DNA of 64,000 nt from positions 58,481 through 122,480 of the forward strand of contig JAHBWC010000012.1 in the NCBI GenBank assembly GCA_019637225.1, read 5' to 3'. Position numbers and translations under genes: made by a program. Below are positions 45,778 to 54,105 of this stretch, piece by piece. Within the stretch, counting starts at the first letter, position 1. Each line of letters starts with the position of its first letter. A model generated the notes under the pieces. It was not told where the DNA came from. It made no database searches and worked only from the letters and a program-made list of their open reading frames with translations. This stretch comes from Labilithrix sp. Its GTDB lineage: Bacteria; Myxococcota_A; Polyangia; Polyangiales; Polyangiaceae.

Positions 45778-46556
45778 CGCACCTGCGTCGCGTTGCGGAG
45801 CATGTCGTCGGCGGCGGAGATGACCTTGGAGTTGATCTCGTAAGCGCGCTGCGTGCGGATCAAGCCGACCATCTCGCTCACCATCTCGACGTTGGAGCCT
45901 TCGAGCGCACCCTGGAGGATCGTGCCGCGGCCGTCGGTGCCGGGCGTGCCGATGACCGGCTCGCCGCTCGCCGCCGTCGCGGTGTAGAGGTTGTGGCCGA
46001 GCGCCGTCAGGCCGTTCGGGTTCGGGAACGTCACGAGCTGGAGCTGTCCGAGCTGCGTGGGCGCGCGCTGGCCGGCGCTGAGCGCGCTCACCGTGCCGTC
46101 CGAGGCGATCGTCACCGAGACCGCGTCCGGCGGGACGGTGATCGGCGGCTCGATGGCGAGCCCGTCGTTCGTGGAGAGGCGGCCCTGCGCGTCGACCTTG
46201 AGGTTGCCCGCGCGGCTGTAGGCGATCTCGCCCGAAGCGCGCTGCACGCCGATGAAGCCGGCGCCCTCGATGGCGATGTCGAGCGGGTTGCCCGTCTGCT
46301 GGATCGAGCCCTGCGCGAAGGCGCGCGAGGTGGTCACGACACGTACGCCGGAGCCGACCTGCGTCCCCGAGGGGGCTGCCCCGCCCATCGCGTTCGGGGT
46401 CGCCGCCCGGACGTTCTGGTAGAGCAGGTCCTCGAACTCGGCGTCCTGGCGCTTGTAGCCCGCGGTGTTCGCGTTCGCGAGGTTGTTCGCGATGGTGTCG
46501 AGCTTCGTCTCCTGCGCGACCATGCCGGTGGCTGCCACGTTGAGCGATCGGAACAT
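45774..46556 (-). CDS. flgG: distal rod protein FlgG
   Basis: 260 residues. MFRSLNVAATGMVAQETKLD with IANNLANANTAGYKR, the middle GNPLDIAIEGAGFIGV, the linking EPVIGTPGTDGRGTI, and the end SNVEMVSEMVGLIRTQRAYE, SKVISAADDML are FlgG hallmarks. It is the first gene of the minus-strand flg operon and the only rod FlgG/FlgF-type gene here; flgF is not seen. The leader has GAGGGA just before the ATG. It is 225 bp from the next gene upstream. Confidence 0.95.
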   Translation of the reverse strand: MFRSLNVAATGMVAQETKLDTIANNLANANTAGYKRQDAEFEDLLYQNVRAATPNAMGGAAPSGTQVGSGVRVVTTSRAFAQGSIQQTGNPLDIAIEGAGFIGVQRASGEIAYSRAGNLKVDAQGRLSTNDGLAIEPPITVPPDAVSVTIASDGTVSALSAGQRAPTQLGQLQLVTFPNPNGLTALGHNLYTATAASGEPVIGTPGTDGRGTILQGALEGSNVEMVSEMVGLIRTQRAYEINSKVISAADDMLRNATQVR

Positions 46557-46568
46557 GCGGTCCCTCGA

Positions 46569-46584
46569 TGCGAGGTCGGTGCCA
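46569..46584 (-). promoter_or_regulatory. weak sigma-54-like element before flgG
   Basis: On the minus strand TGGCAC-CGACC-TCGCA matches the sigma-54 consensus (TGGCAC-N5-TTGCW) except for T->C in the -12 box. Spacing is right, but the transcript would start about 2 bases before the flgG ATG and leave out its GAGGGA. Kept only as a low-confidence possibility. Confidence 0.2.
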
Positions 46585-46728
46585 GGACGATTTCTCCTCT
46601 TGTTTCGGCGAAGGTTGCCGTTCACGAGGGCGGGAGCGTCAAGCCGACGTCGCCGAGCGACGGAACCATGACGCTCGGCCGGCCTGCGCCCGTCGCCGGC
46701 CCGACGCCGAGCCGCGGATGGACGCGAA

Positions 46729-46754
46729 ACGGCCCGGGTGGGGACCCGGGCCGT
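46729..46754 (-). terminator. strong hairpin after the 46781 gene
   Basis: A perfect 11-bp stem, ACGGCCCGGGT / ACCCGGGCCGT, with a GGGG loop, 27 bp beyond the stop of the minus-strand gene at 46781. In the minus direction it is followed by TTTCG, a short T run. Likely the terminator that isolates this gene from flgG. Confidence 0.6.
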
Positions 46755-46780
46755 CGCCGCGACGGGGCGCTCGCCGGCGG

Positions 46781-48271
46781 TCAGTCGAGCGAGACGGCGA
46801 CGCCGAAGCGGCCGCCGCGCATCTGCACGGACTCGACGACGACGGTGTAGTCGCCGGCGGGGACGTTCTTCAGGGTGAGCTCCGAGGCGAAGCCTTTCAT
46901 GTCGTCGTTGCAGCCGAGGGCGCCCGCCGACGAGGTCGCGCAGGCCGGCATGACGTAGATCGCCGTGTCGAAGCTGGTCTCGGGCAGGGCCGTCGTGATC
47001 GTGAGCGAGGGCGCGGCGGCGGCGAGGTGAAGCTGGATCGCCGCCTCGGGGCGCCCGGTCGCGTCGTTCGGCACGCAGCCGGTCGGGGCGTCCCAGAGGC
47101 TGACGCCGGAGACCGTGCCGTAGGCGCGGGTCACACCCTTGGCCGGATCGAGGGCCGGACCGTCCTTGCACTTCTGCGTGCGCGTCGTCGAGGCGGCCTT
47201 GCAGATGTTCTTCTCGGAGCGGACGCCGGGGAAACAGACGGCGCTCGCGGCGCAGGTGTCGAAGCCGTCGGCGTCGCAGACCTGACCCAGGCTCCGGACC
47301 GGGAGCGTGGCGAGCGGGGTGATGACGCGCGTGCTCGTGCGGCCGACGCGATCGACGGCGGTCGCCGCGATCTTCGGGACCTGCGAGACGAAGCTCGACG
47401 CCGGGAACGCCTCGACGAAGAAGGTGGTGCCGAACGCGCTGCCCTCGGCGTCGACGCGGATGAAGCTCGCGCTGGTCGCGTCCTGGCCCTCGCCCGTGAG
47501 GAGGACGGACTTGGCGTTGTTCGCGTTGTCGAGGAACTCCACCGAGACGGAGGCGATGTCCTCGTCCGGCTCCTCGCCGCGGAAGACCATCTTCGGCGAG
47601 GCGCCGCCGAAATATCCCACCTTGGAGAGCACCGGCGCGCTGCCGGGCTGGCAGATCGCCGGCGTGCCGCTGCACGCGAGCCCCGCCTCGCACCGGCTCT
47701 CGATCTTGTCCGGATCGCAGGGCTCGTTGTCGACCTTGAGGGCCTGGAACGTCATCGTGGCGGCGATCTCCGTCGAGCGCGTCCCGCTCTCGTTCTCGAG
47801 GGCCACGAAGGCCTTCTTGATCTTCGAGGTGGGGCTGAAGGCGGACGGGATCGTGATCGTGCCCTCGAAGCTCGCGCTCCCGAGGGTGCTCGCGTCGAAG
47901 TGGAAGGTGCTCTCCGCCGCGTCGGCGACGCCGTCCCAGTCGGTGTCGAGCGCCTTCACGGGCGCGTCGGCGGCGTCGGTGAAGCGGACGTGCGCCGCCG
48001 AGGTCCGCATCGCGGCGTCGGCGCCGGCGATGCGGATGACGATGTTCTCGCCGCGGCGCCCGACGTTGCGGAACGAGGCCGAGGTGACGGCGGGGGCCGC
48101 GGCCGAGCCGGGCTCGCCGGCGCCGGGCTCGCCGCCGGGCTCGTCGCCGTCCTCGTCCGGCGCGTCGACGTTCACGTCGTCGCCGGGGGCCTCGTCGCGG
48201 CTCGACGAAGAGGAGCTGCAAGCGACGACGGCGGTGGCGGACAGGACGAGCGACAGCAGACGTTTCTTCAT
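46781..48271 (-). CDS. large exported lipoprotein, paralogue of the 48362 protein
   Basis: 496 residues. The ATG follows GGAGGAATCG. Lipobox VVAC (Cys18), then a Ser/Asp/Glu/Gly linker. The body is beta-rich with calcium-type loops (ALDTDWDGVADAAES) and two Cys modules (CDPDKIESRCEAGLACSG; CDADGFDTCAASAVCFPG). The C-terminal ~130 residues (GRPEAAIQLHLAAAAPSLTI, FDTAIYVMPAC, NVPAGDYTVVVESVQMRGG) resemble the pre-peptidase C-terminal (PPC) fold. The protein at 48362 shares the same layout and C-terminal domain. Function unknown; the two look like a local duplication. Confidence 0.72.
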   Translation of the reverse strand: MKKRLLSLVLSATAVVACSSSSSSRDEAPGDDVNVDAPDEDGDEPGGEPGAGEPGSAAAPAVTSASFRNVGRRGENIVIRIAGADAAMRTSAAHVRFTDAADAPVKALDTDWDGVADAAESTFHFDASTLGSASFEGTITIPSAFSPTSKIKKAFVALENESGTRSTEIAATMTFQALKVDNEPCDPDKIESRCEAGLACSGTPAICQPGSAPVLSKVGYFGGASPKMVFRGEEPDEDIASVSVEFLDNANNAKSVLLTGEGQDATSASFIRVDAEGSAFGTTFFVEAFPASSFVSQVPKIAATAVDRVGRTSTRVITPLATLPVRSLGQVCDADGFDTCAASAVCFPGVRSEKNICKAASTTRTQKCKDGPALDPAKGVTRAYGTVSGVSLWDAPTGCVPNDATGRPEAAIQLHLAAAAPSLTITTALPETSFDTAIYVMPACATSSAGALGCNDDMKGFASELTLKNVPAGDYTVVVESVQMRGGRFGVAVSLD

Positions 48272-48361
48272 CGATTCCTCCGGGGGCGCATCGAGCAACG
48301 GACGTGCCGCGCCTGAGGTCACGGGGTTAGGCGCCGAGCGTCATGGAACCGGCGCTCGACG

Positions 48362-49423
48362 TCATCGCGGCGTCACCAGGAGCTCGAAGGCGCCGCCCTT
48401 CCGCTCGAGCGAGTCGACGACGACGACGTAGTCGCCCGCGGCCAGGTCCTCGAGCTTCACGCGGGAGATTGGCGGCGGATCGTCGTCGTTGCACGCGAGC
48501 GCCTTCGCGGCCGCGCCGCAGCCGTCGAGGACGGTGATGACCGAGTCGAACGTCGTCGTGCCGGCCAGCGTCTCGATCGTGACCCTCGGCATCGCCTTCG
48601 GGAGATGAAGGCGGAAGACGGCCTCCGGGCGTCCGCGTCGGGAAGCCGACGCGCAGCCGTCCGGCGGGTCCCAGAGGCTCGCGCCGCCGGTCGAGCCGGA
48701 CGTCTTCGCGCCGATCGCGAGGACCGGCGCGGACGCGCAGCGGCGCGCGCGCGCGGACTCGAGGTCCTCGCAGCGGCCGGCGACTCCCGCGGGCGTCGCG
48801 TCGGCGCAGGCGAGCCCGTCGGCGCAGGCGTCGAAGCCCCGGAGATCGCACGCATCGCCGCGGGCATGGACCGCGACCGGAGCGAAGTGCGCCGTCAGCG
48901 GCTCGCCCATCTTGCCGTTGCGCTCCTGCGCGCGCGCCACGACGCGCGTGGCGAAGCGCTCGAGGCCGATCGACCCCTCGATCTCGAAGAAGAACGTCGG
49001 GCCGAGCACATCCATCGCCTCGCGCGCGATCTCGAGCTGTCCGGACTCGGCCACGCCGTCGCCGTCCGGGTCGATCGCGGCCGGCTCGCCGCTGTCGTCG
49101 AGGAGATCGAGCCAGACGCTCTCGAGCCTCGCGCCGGGATCGGTCCCCGCGACGAGGATCCGCGGGCCGCTCGGGGTCCGGACGAACGCGAGCTTCTCGA
49201 TCGCCGGCGGTGCCGCCGAGGTCGGGCCGGCGTCGGAAGCGACGGCGCCGTCGCTCCCGCCCGGCCTCTGCGCGGGCTTGTCGTTCCGCGGCTCTTCCAC
49301 CGCTGAGCAGGCGCCGACCGTGAGCGCGACCACCAGCGACAGGACCGTGACGGTTCGAGGCACGACCCGCGGGAGCAGCACGGACCGTACCGGCGCGGCC
49401 TCGAGCGCGGGCTCACCGCGCAC
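48362..49423 (-). CDS. exported lipoprotein, paralogue of the 46781 protein
   Basis: 353 residues from a GTG at 49423; a GTG at 49381 would give a tighter signal peptide. Lipobox TVGAC. The body keeps the blocks LVAGTDPGARLESVWLDLLD, DPDGDGVAESGQLE, CDLRGFDACADGLAC and the C-terminal PPC-like domain (GRPEAVFRLHLPKAMPRVTI, FDSVITVLDGC, DLAAGDYVVVVDSLERKGG). Compared with the 46781 protein it is shorter by one middle segment. 90 bp separate them; they probably form one unit. Role unknown. Confidence 0.65.
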   Translation of the reverse strand: MRGEPALEAAPVRSVLLPRVVPRTVTVLSLVVALTVGACSAVEEPRNDKPAQRPGGSDGAVASDAGPTSAAPPAIEKLAFVRTPSGPRILVAGTDPGARLESVWLDLLDDSGEPAAIDPDGDGVAESGQLEIAREAMDVLGPTFFFEIEGSIGLERFATRVVARAQERNGKMGEPLTAHFAPVAVHARGDACDLRGFDACADGLACADATPAGVAGRCEDLESARARRCASAPVLAIGAKTSGSTGGASLWDPPDGCASASRRGRPEAVFRLHLPKAMPRVTIETLAGTTTFDSVITVLDGCGAAAKALACNDDDPPPISRVKLEDLAAGDYVVVVDSLERKGGAFELLVTPR

Positions 49424-49488
49424 CGCTCGTGGTCACGACGCATCGTCTCCCGGAAGCCCTGCCGACGGGCGCGAGGGCGGCATCATCG

Positions 49489-49857
49489 CTACCGGTCGAA
49501 GAAGAACGACGTCTGCTGGAGCCGCATGCCGGCGAGGATCTGCTCCACGCGCTCGCTCGACAGGGTGCCAATGCGCGCGCCGAGTCGGGCCTTCTCGACC
49601 GACGAGACCTGCGACACGATGACGACACTCTGTTTCGAGAGACCCCCCTCGCCCACGTCGAGCAGGACGTTACCGGGCTCGCTCGCGCGGCTCAGGTTCG
49701 AAGTCAGTCCGCAGACGATCACGGTCGTGACGCGCGAACGGTTGAAGACATCGTCTTGGACGACGACGTGCGGATGCGGGACCGCCTCTCGGGTCTCGTC
49801 CGGGGCGATCCAGAACAAGTCGCCGCGTCGGACCTGCGTGGCCATGTCCGCGGTCAT
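49489..49857 (-). CDS. MazF/PemK-type mRNA interferase without adjacent antitoxin
   Basis: 122 residues; MATQ at 49845 is an alternative start. The core RRGDLFWIAPDETREAVPHP, VVVQDDVFNRSRVTTVIVCG, LTSNLSRASEPGNVLL, GLSKQSVVIVSQVSSVEKAR, LGARIGTLSSERVEQILAGM is a full MazF fold, a sequence-specific endoribonuclease. No recognisable antitoxin lies within 200 bp upstream; a 48-residue frame at 49894-50040 is present but not convincing. It may use the antitoxin of the neighbouring pair or have lost its own. Confidence 0.85.
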   Translation of the reverse strand: MTADMATQVRRGDLFWIAPDETREAVPHPHVVVQDDVFNRSRVTTVIVCGLTSNLSRASEPGNVLLDVGEGGLSKQSVVIVSQVSSVEKARLGARIGTLSSERVEQILAGMRLQQTSFFFDR

Positions 49858-50066
49858 GGCCGTCGCAGGAGCGCGCCCTCCGGGATAGGAAACCTAGCCT
49901 GGCCTTGAGCGCGACCGAGCCTCAGCGAGCCCGTAGCGGACGTCATTTCGGTAGAGCAAGTTACCACGCCGCCAGACGATCACCTTCGCGTCCGAAGGCG
50001 ACGTGGTAGCGCGCCGTCCTGGAAGATCGCGAGCGCTCATGACGGAGCTGAGGGCCTGCCGGCCAG

Positions 50067-50420
50067 CTACTCGAGCGGGATGGGCACGCCGATGGCTCGG
50101 AGTATCGCACGCTCGACTTCGAGGACCCGCAGCGCCGAGAGCGGGCCACCGAGCGGCTGCGCGCGAACGTCGTCCTTGTGGAGCGTCGTGATCTGCTCGC
50201 ACTTGAGCACGGAGGGCTCCGAGACACCGCCTTCACCGCGGCGAAGTCGTACGTGGGTCGGCGCGGGGGAGAGACGCGTGGTGCACGGCACCACGATGAC
50301 GTCCGACGCCAGATCGTTGCGCACGTTCGTCGAGACGACGAGGACGGGCCGGAGCTTGTCGAGGCGAGCAAGGTAGACGAATCCGCGACGGAGCGCCCCG
50401 GTCTTCCGAGGTGCCGTCAT
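50067..50420 (-). CDS. MazF/PemK-type mRNA interferase of an RHH-MazF pair
   Basis: 117 residues: RRGFVYLARLDKLRPVLVVS, TNVRNDLASDVIVVPCTTRL, SPAPTHVRLRRGEGGVSEPS, VLKCEQITTLHKDD. The last block (KCEQI.T..K) is the MazF active-site region. Its ATG overlaps the antitoxin stop by 4 bp, the usual coupling of a toxin-antitoxin operon. It is more diverged from the MazF at 49489 than expected for a recent duplicate. Confidence 0.88.
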   Translation of the reverse strand: MTAPRKTGALRRGFVYLARLDKLRPVLVVSTNVRNDLASDVIVVPCTTRLSPAPTHVRLRRGEGGVSEPSVLKCEQITTLHKDDVRAQPLGGPLSALRVLEVERAILRAIGVPIPLE

Positions 50421-50728
50421 CGTGACGGTCGCCGAGACCGGCGCGTCCTCGAAGCGTCATGGCCATCGTGGGATACGCGGCGCGCGGCGTCGGACAGACC
50501 GCGCGCAAGGGCGTCGTCGTCGTCGCGCTCGTCACCCCTCAGCGACCGGTAGTACGCGGCGGTCGCCTCGGCGATCTCCTGTTCCACAGCAGCGCTCGCA
50601 GCGCGTCGTAGCCACTGCTCGACGACGCCGCTTCGCGTGTCGTTCGCGTGCTGCGCCCTGCGATCCAAGAGAGCGACGAGGTCTGCCGAGAGCGTAAGGC
50701 TGACCTTCAGCTTGCCGACCCTAGCCAT
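50417..50728 (-). CDS. ribbon-helix-helix antitoxin
   Basis: 103 residues from an ATG with AGGAAGT directly upstream. The N-terminal ~45 residues, VGKLKVSLTLSADLVALLDR, RAQHANDTRSGVVEQWLRRA, are a ribbon-helix-helix DNA-binding domain (strand KVSLTLS, helix-turn-helix after it). The charged C-terminus (SLRGDERDDDDALARGLS) should wrap the MazF toxin. It represses its own promoter, and the inverted repeat at 50731 fits. First gene of the pair. Confidence 0.85.
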   Translation of the reverse strand: MARVGKLKVSLTLSADLVALLDRRAQHANDTRSGVVEQWLRRAASAAVEQEIAEATAAYYRSLRGDERDDDDALARGLSDAARRVSHDGHDASRTRRSRRPSR

Positions 50729-50730
50729 AC

Positions 50731-50755
50731 TTCCTGTCCTACCAGGAATCCTACC
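50731..50755 (-). promoter_or_regulatory. operator-like repeats before the RHH-MazF operon
   Basis: TTCCTG-N6-CAGGAA (50731-50748) is a perfect 6-bp inverted repeat just upstream of the antitoxin ATG. Overlapping it, TCCTACC occurs twice 12 bp apart (50737-50743, 50749-50755). RHH antitoxins bind such short repeats at about one-turn spacing, so this is likely the autoregulation site. The 5' arm overlaps the ribosome-binding site. Confidence 0.5.
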
Positions 50756-51069
50756 CACCGCAACGCGGCGATGAATGGAGAGAGCGCCGCCCCTCCGCGG
50801 ACGGCTCGAGCTCATCGTCTGGCGAGTGCGAAGCCCGCGATCGAGATCCTTGTCGAGGAGGAGCGCGATCGGCGGCGTGCCCGGTCGTGGCAAGACGCCC
50901 GCCGTCGAACGTCTCGACCACGGCGGCGCTGTCCTCGGCGTCGCGGACCGAGACGCCGACGGAGGCCGCGGTGTGCGCGTCGACGTTGAAGCAAGGCGGG
51001 TGCGCCCGCTGGCGGAGCCGCAGAACAAGTGACCATGGCCTTCTCGTCGCCGGTTGCTAGACGCTGGCC
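50756..51069. other. intergenic region, divergent, no gene seen
   Basis: About 315 bp between the RHH-MazF operon and the lipoprotein at 51070. Small Arg-rich frames on both strands have no conserved block. A remnant gene on the minus strand is possible but not supported. Confidence 0.35.
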
Positions 51070-51999
51070 ATGCTCAAGGTTTCACTCGCCACGGTCACGA
51101 CGGTCACCTTGCTCACCAGTGCTGCCTGTACGACGGTCGCCGAGGAGTCCGTCGAGTCGACGGCTTCGGTGAAGGGAGCCATTTCCGTCGCCGATTGGCC
51201 AACCCTGCCGTTGTGCACCATCCTCCGACGCGCCGAGGTCTTCTTCGTCACCTCGACGCGGACCCTCGTTTACTGCGATGGGAAGGCCTATCGTCCGCTC
51301 CCGCTCGAGGGCGGCGACGACGGAGTCAGCTGGCTCGTGAAGACACGCTCGGCGTCTCTCGAGCAGTGCTCGGCCGGCGGTGTCGTGATCGATGTGGGAC
51401 CTGACGCCAACGCGGACGGTGTGATCGACGTCACGACGAGCACCGTCGTGTGCAACGGCGCGCAAGGACCTGCGGGCCCTGCTGGTCGCGACGGCCAGCC
51501 CGGAGCCAACGGCGCTGACGGTCAACCTGGCGCGAATGGATCGGGCGGAGCGAATGGCCTCACCTCCATCGTTCGGCAGCGAGCCGAACCGGCCCGCCCT
51601 GGCTGCCCGCATGGCGGCGTCCGCCTCGAGACGGGCGTCGATACGAACCGAAACGGGATCCTCGACGATGCCGAAGTGACGGCGTCGAGTGTCGTCTGCA
51701 ATGGCCCGAGCACCTTCTGCGGTGACGGCTTCGTCACCGACGACGAGGAGTGCGATCCCGCGGTACCAGGGGAGCGCCTCTGCACGCCCGTGTGTCGATG
51801 GAGTCGGTGTGGTGACGGTTATTTGATGCTTGCCGCGAATGAGCAGTGCGAGCCGGCGCCGCATAGCAGCTGCACGCCGATATGCACAGTGCCGCGGTGC
51901 GGTGATGGCTTCGTCACGCCGACTCTCGGAGAGGAGTGCGACGACGGCAACATGGAGGCCGGCGACGGCTGCAGCATGATCTGTAGGATCGAGCGATAG
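51070..51999 (+). CDS. lipoprotein with DUF7151, collagen-like and Cys-rich repeats
   Basis: 309 residues. Lipobox TSAAC (Cys20). Two DUF7151-like units ([40 protein letters not shown], each ending V-C-N-G) flank a collagen-like Gly-X-Y stretch ([29 protein letters not shown]). The C-terminus has three Cys-rich CGDGxxxxxxEECD units ([46 protein letters not shown]), the 'myxococcus cysteine-rich repeat'. This combination marks an extended surface protein. It is the only plus-strand gene in this stretch. Confidence 0.82.
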   Translation: MLKVSLATVTTVTLLTSAACTTVAEESVESTASVKGAISVADWPTLPLCTILRRAEVFFVTSTRTLVYCDGKAYRPLPLEGGDDGVSWLVKTRSASLEQCSAGGVVIDVGPDANADGVIDVTTSTVVCNGAQGPAGPAGRDGQPGANGADGQPGANGSGGANGLTSIVRQRAEPARPGCPHGGVRLETGVDTNRNGILDDAEVTASSVVCNGPSTFCGDGFVTDDEECDPAVPGERLCTPVCRWSRCGDGYLMLAANEQCEPAPHSSCTPICTVPRCGDGFVTPTLGEECDDGNMEAGDGCSMICRIER

Positions 52000-52325
52000 C
52001 GCTCGATCGTACGCGCGGCGCGGATGCGTGCCGCGTCACACCGAAAAGCCTCGTTCGTTCGCTAACCCCTCAGCTCGCCATCGCCTCGGAATCGTTCGCG
52101 ACAGCAGTCGTCGCGATGGAGCCGCACCCAAACGAGCGCGAGCTCGCCAATCTCAAGCGCCTATCCGCGTAGGGCGCTCGACCCCGCGCGGCGCAGGAAC
52201 GGCGACGTTCGCCGTCGGCCCCGTGCACACGCCGCTCTCTCTCGGCTCGATTCGCTCGCGGCGCACAAAATGCGGACGGCGCCGCGACTTGCGTCGCGGC
52301 GCCGACCGTCGTGCTCGATGTCCCG
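52000..52325. other. intergenic region between convergent genes
   Basis: Apart from the hairpin at 52277-52304 I see nothing coding here; frames give Arg/Ser/Ala-rich products without motifs. Confidence 0.4.
52277..52304 (-). terminator. hairpin after the RTX-repeat gene
   Basis: A perfect 12-bp stem, CGGCGCCGCGAC / GTCGCGGCGCCG, with a TTGC loop. On the minus strand TTTT follows about 6 bases after it. It lies 21 bp beyond the stop of the gene at 52326 and should terminate it. Confidence 0.6.
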
Positions 52326-54002
52326 TCAGATCTCGCAGTCGGGGTTGATCGTGTCGTTGCCCACGCGGCCGACGGTCACGTCGAAGCCCGAGCCGCAGTT
52401 GATGACGTCGTCGCCCGCGCCGCCCTCGATGGTGTCGTCGCCGCCGAGGCCGTGGAGGGTGTCGTCGCCCGCGTTGCCGACGAGCTCGTTCGCCGAGGCG
52501 TTGCCGGTGAGGACGTCGTCGCCCGCGCCGCCCTCGAGGTTCTCGATGTCGGTGCCGAGGATGTCCGCCTCGCTGGCGGCGAGGTCACCGGACGCCGTCA
52601 CGCCGTCGAGGGCGGCGGTGATGTCCGCGCTGCGGCCCGAGTAGTCGACCTTGTCGACGCCAGCGCCGCCGCTGATGGTGTCGTTGCCGTCCGCGGCCGA
52701 GCCCTGCGGGAAGACGTCGTCGCCGGCGCCGCCGCTCAGGGTGTCGTTGCCCGGTCCGCCCGTGATGACGTTGCTGAGCGCGTTGCCGGTGATGGTGTCG
52801 TCGCCCGAGCCGCCCTTGATGTTCTCGATGTCGCCCTTGACGTTGTCCTTCTCGCCGGACTCGCCGTCGTTCGCCGCGGCGCCGTCCATCGTGACGACGA
52901 GCGCGTTGGTGCGGGCGCTGTAGTCGACCGTGTCGATGCCGGCGCCGCCGTTCATGATGTCGCCGCCGTTCTCCGCCGACTCCTCGTCGAAGGTGTCGTC
53001 GCCGTCGTCGCCGTTCATGACGTCGTTGCCGGCTTTGCCGCGGAGGGTGTCGTTGCCAGGGCCGCCGTTCAGCGTGTCGTTGCCGCTGTCGCCGACGAGG
53101 GTGTCGTTGCCGGGGCCGCCGTTGAGCGTGGCGCCGACGCCGGCCGCCGCCGTGAGGCTGTCGTCGCCGGCGCCGCCGGTGACCACCTCGACGTCGGACA
53201 TGATGTCGTCGTTCTCGGACGCGGCGCCGTCGTTGGCGCCGGCGCCGATCGTGACCGTGACCGCGGCCGAGCGCGAGGCGTACGAGACCGTGTCGGTGCC
53301 CGTTCCGCCCGAGATGGTCTCGCTGACCGTCGCGGCCGCGCCCTGGTGGAACGTGTCGTTGCCGGGGCCGCCGAAGACCGCGATCGCCTGGCCGAAGACG
53401 GCGCCTGCGGCCCCGCCTCCCGCCGACGTGTAGACGTCGTCGCCGTCGCCGAGCGAGACGACGAACGACTCGACGTTCGCGTAGGTGATGTCCCTGTTCG
53501 CGTCGGTGTTGAGCAGGATGCTCGCCGCGCCGAAGTTGAAGTTGTCGGCGGCCGTCGTGCCCTTGATCGCGAGCTTGTCGCCGGTGCCGGCGCCGAGGTC
53601 GACCGAGATGCCGCTCGACGCGGCCGAGGTCGTTCCGAGGGCGAAGAGGCCGTTCGTGAAATCGAGCAGGAGCGTGTCGTCACCCGCCGAGCCCGTGACG
53701 GTGATCTTCTTCAGCGTCGTCGCGGTGACGGGGTTGTCGCAAGGCTGGCCGTTCTGGAGAATCGCCGAGTCGGCGGCGCTGCGCGCGATGACCGCGGTCT
53801 CGCCCGAGGCGATCGACACGGTCATCAGACCCGTCGTCTTGTTGAACGTGCACTGCGTGGCGAGCGGCGTCAGCGACTGCTCCATGCCGGCGAGCGGGTC
53901 GTCGAGGTCGATCTTTTCCGGAGACGTATTCTCCGGAGCGCTGGCGCACGCCGCGATGGTCGCAGCGAGCAGAAACGTGCCTACCTTGGAAACCTTGTCC
54001 AT
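52326..54002 (-). CDS. RTX-type calcium-binding repeat lipoprotein
   Basis: 558 residues. Signal peptide with lipobox IAAC (Cys19), then ~170 residues without clear family. From ~190 to the end there are many hemolysin-type GGxGxDxLx nonapeptides: GGPGNDTLVGDSGNDTLNGG, GNDTLRGKAGNDVMNGDDGD, GGPGNDTLSGGAGDDVF, GGAGDDVLTGNASANEL, GDDTIEGGAGDDVINCG, interrupted by 'VDYSARTNALVVTMDG' blocks. RTX repeats fold into calcium-loaded beta rolls outside the cell. Most RTX proteins leave by type I secretion; this one has a Sec lipoprotein signal instead. No protease or toxin motif is seen. Single gene. Confidence 0.88.
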   Translation of the reverse strand: MDKVSKVGTFLLAATIAACASAPENTSPEKIDLDDPLAGMEQSLTPLATQCTFNKTTGLMTVSIASGETAVIARSAADSAILQNGQPCDNPVTATTLKKITVTGSAGDDTLLLDFTNGLFALGTTSAASSGISVDLGAGTGDKLAIKGTTAADNFNFGAASILLNTDANRDITYANVESFVVSLGDGDDVYTSAGGGAAGAVFGQAIAVFGGPGNDTFHQGAAATVSETISGGTGTDTVSYASRSAAVTVTIGAGANDGAASENDDIMSDVEVVTGGAGDDSLTAAAGVGATLNGGPGNDTLVGDSGNDTLNGGPGNDTLRGKAGNDVMNGDDGDDTFDEESAENGGDIMNGGAGIDTVDYSARTNALVVTMDGAAANDGESGEKDNVKGDIENIKGGSGDDTITGNALSNVITGGPGNDTLSGGAGDDVFPQGSAADGNDTISGGAGVDKVDYSGRSADITAALDGVTASGDLAASEADILGTDIENLEGGAGDDVLTGNASANELVGNAGDDTLHGLGGDDTIEGGAGDDVINCGSGFDVTVGRVGNDTINPDCEI

Positions 54003-54105
54003 CCTGGAGCTCCCTTTGAACCTGACGGGTGTTTTTGCGTCGGTGGTTGTCGAAGGACAGAACGGTTGTCCGCGAACGTCCTTTAGCGAAAACCGTCCGT
54101 CGAGA

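Noticed and set aside
46569..46584. Sigma-54 promoter for the flgG operon as a firm call
   Set aside because: The -12 box has a mismatch and the predicted start leaves only two bases before the ATG; kept only as a low-confidence feature.
49894..50040. 48-residue minus-strand frame between the two MazF genes as a possible antitoxin
   Set aside because: No recognisable antitoxin fold, no ribosome-binding site, Arg/Ser-rich composition. It cannot be excluded, but I have no positive support.
50756..51069. Small frames on both strands before the 51070 gene
   Set aside because: Arg-rich, no homologous pattern, no ribosome-binding site.
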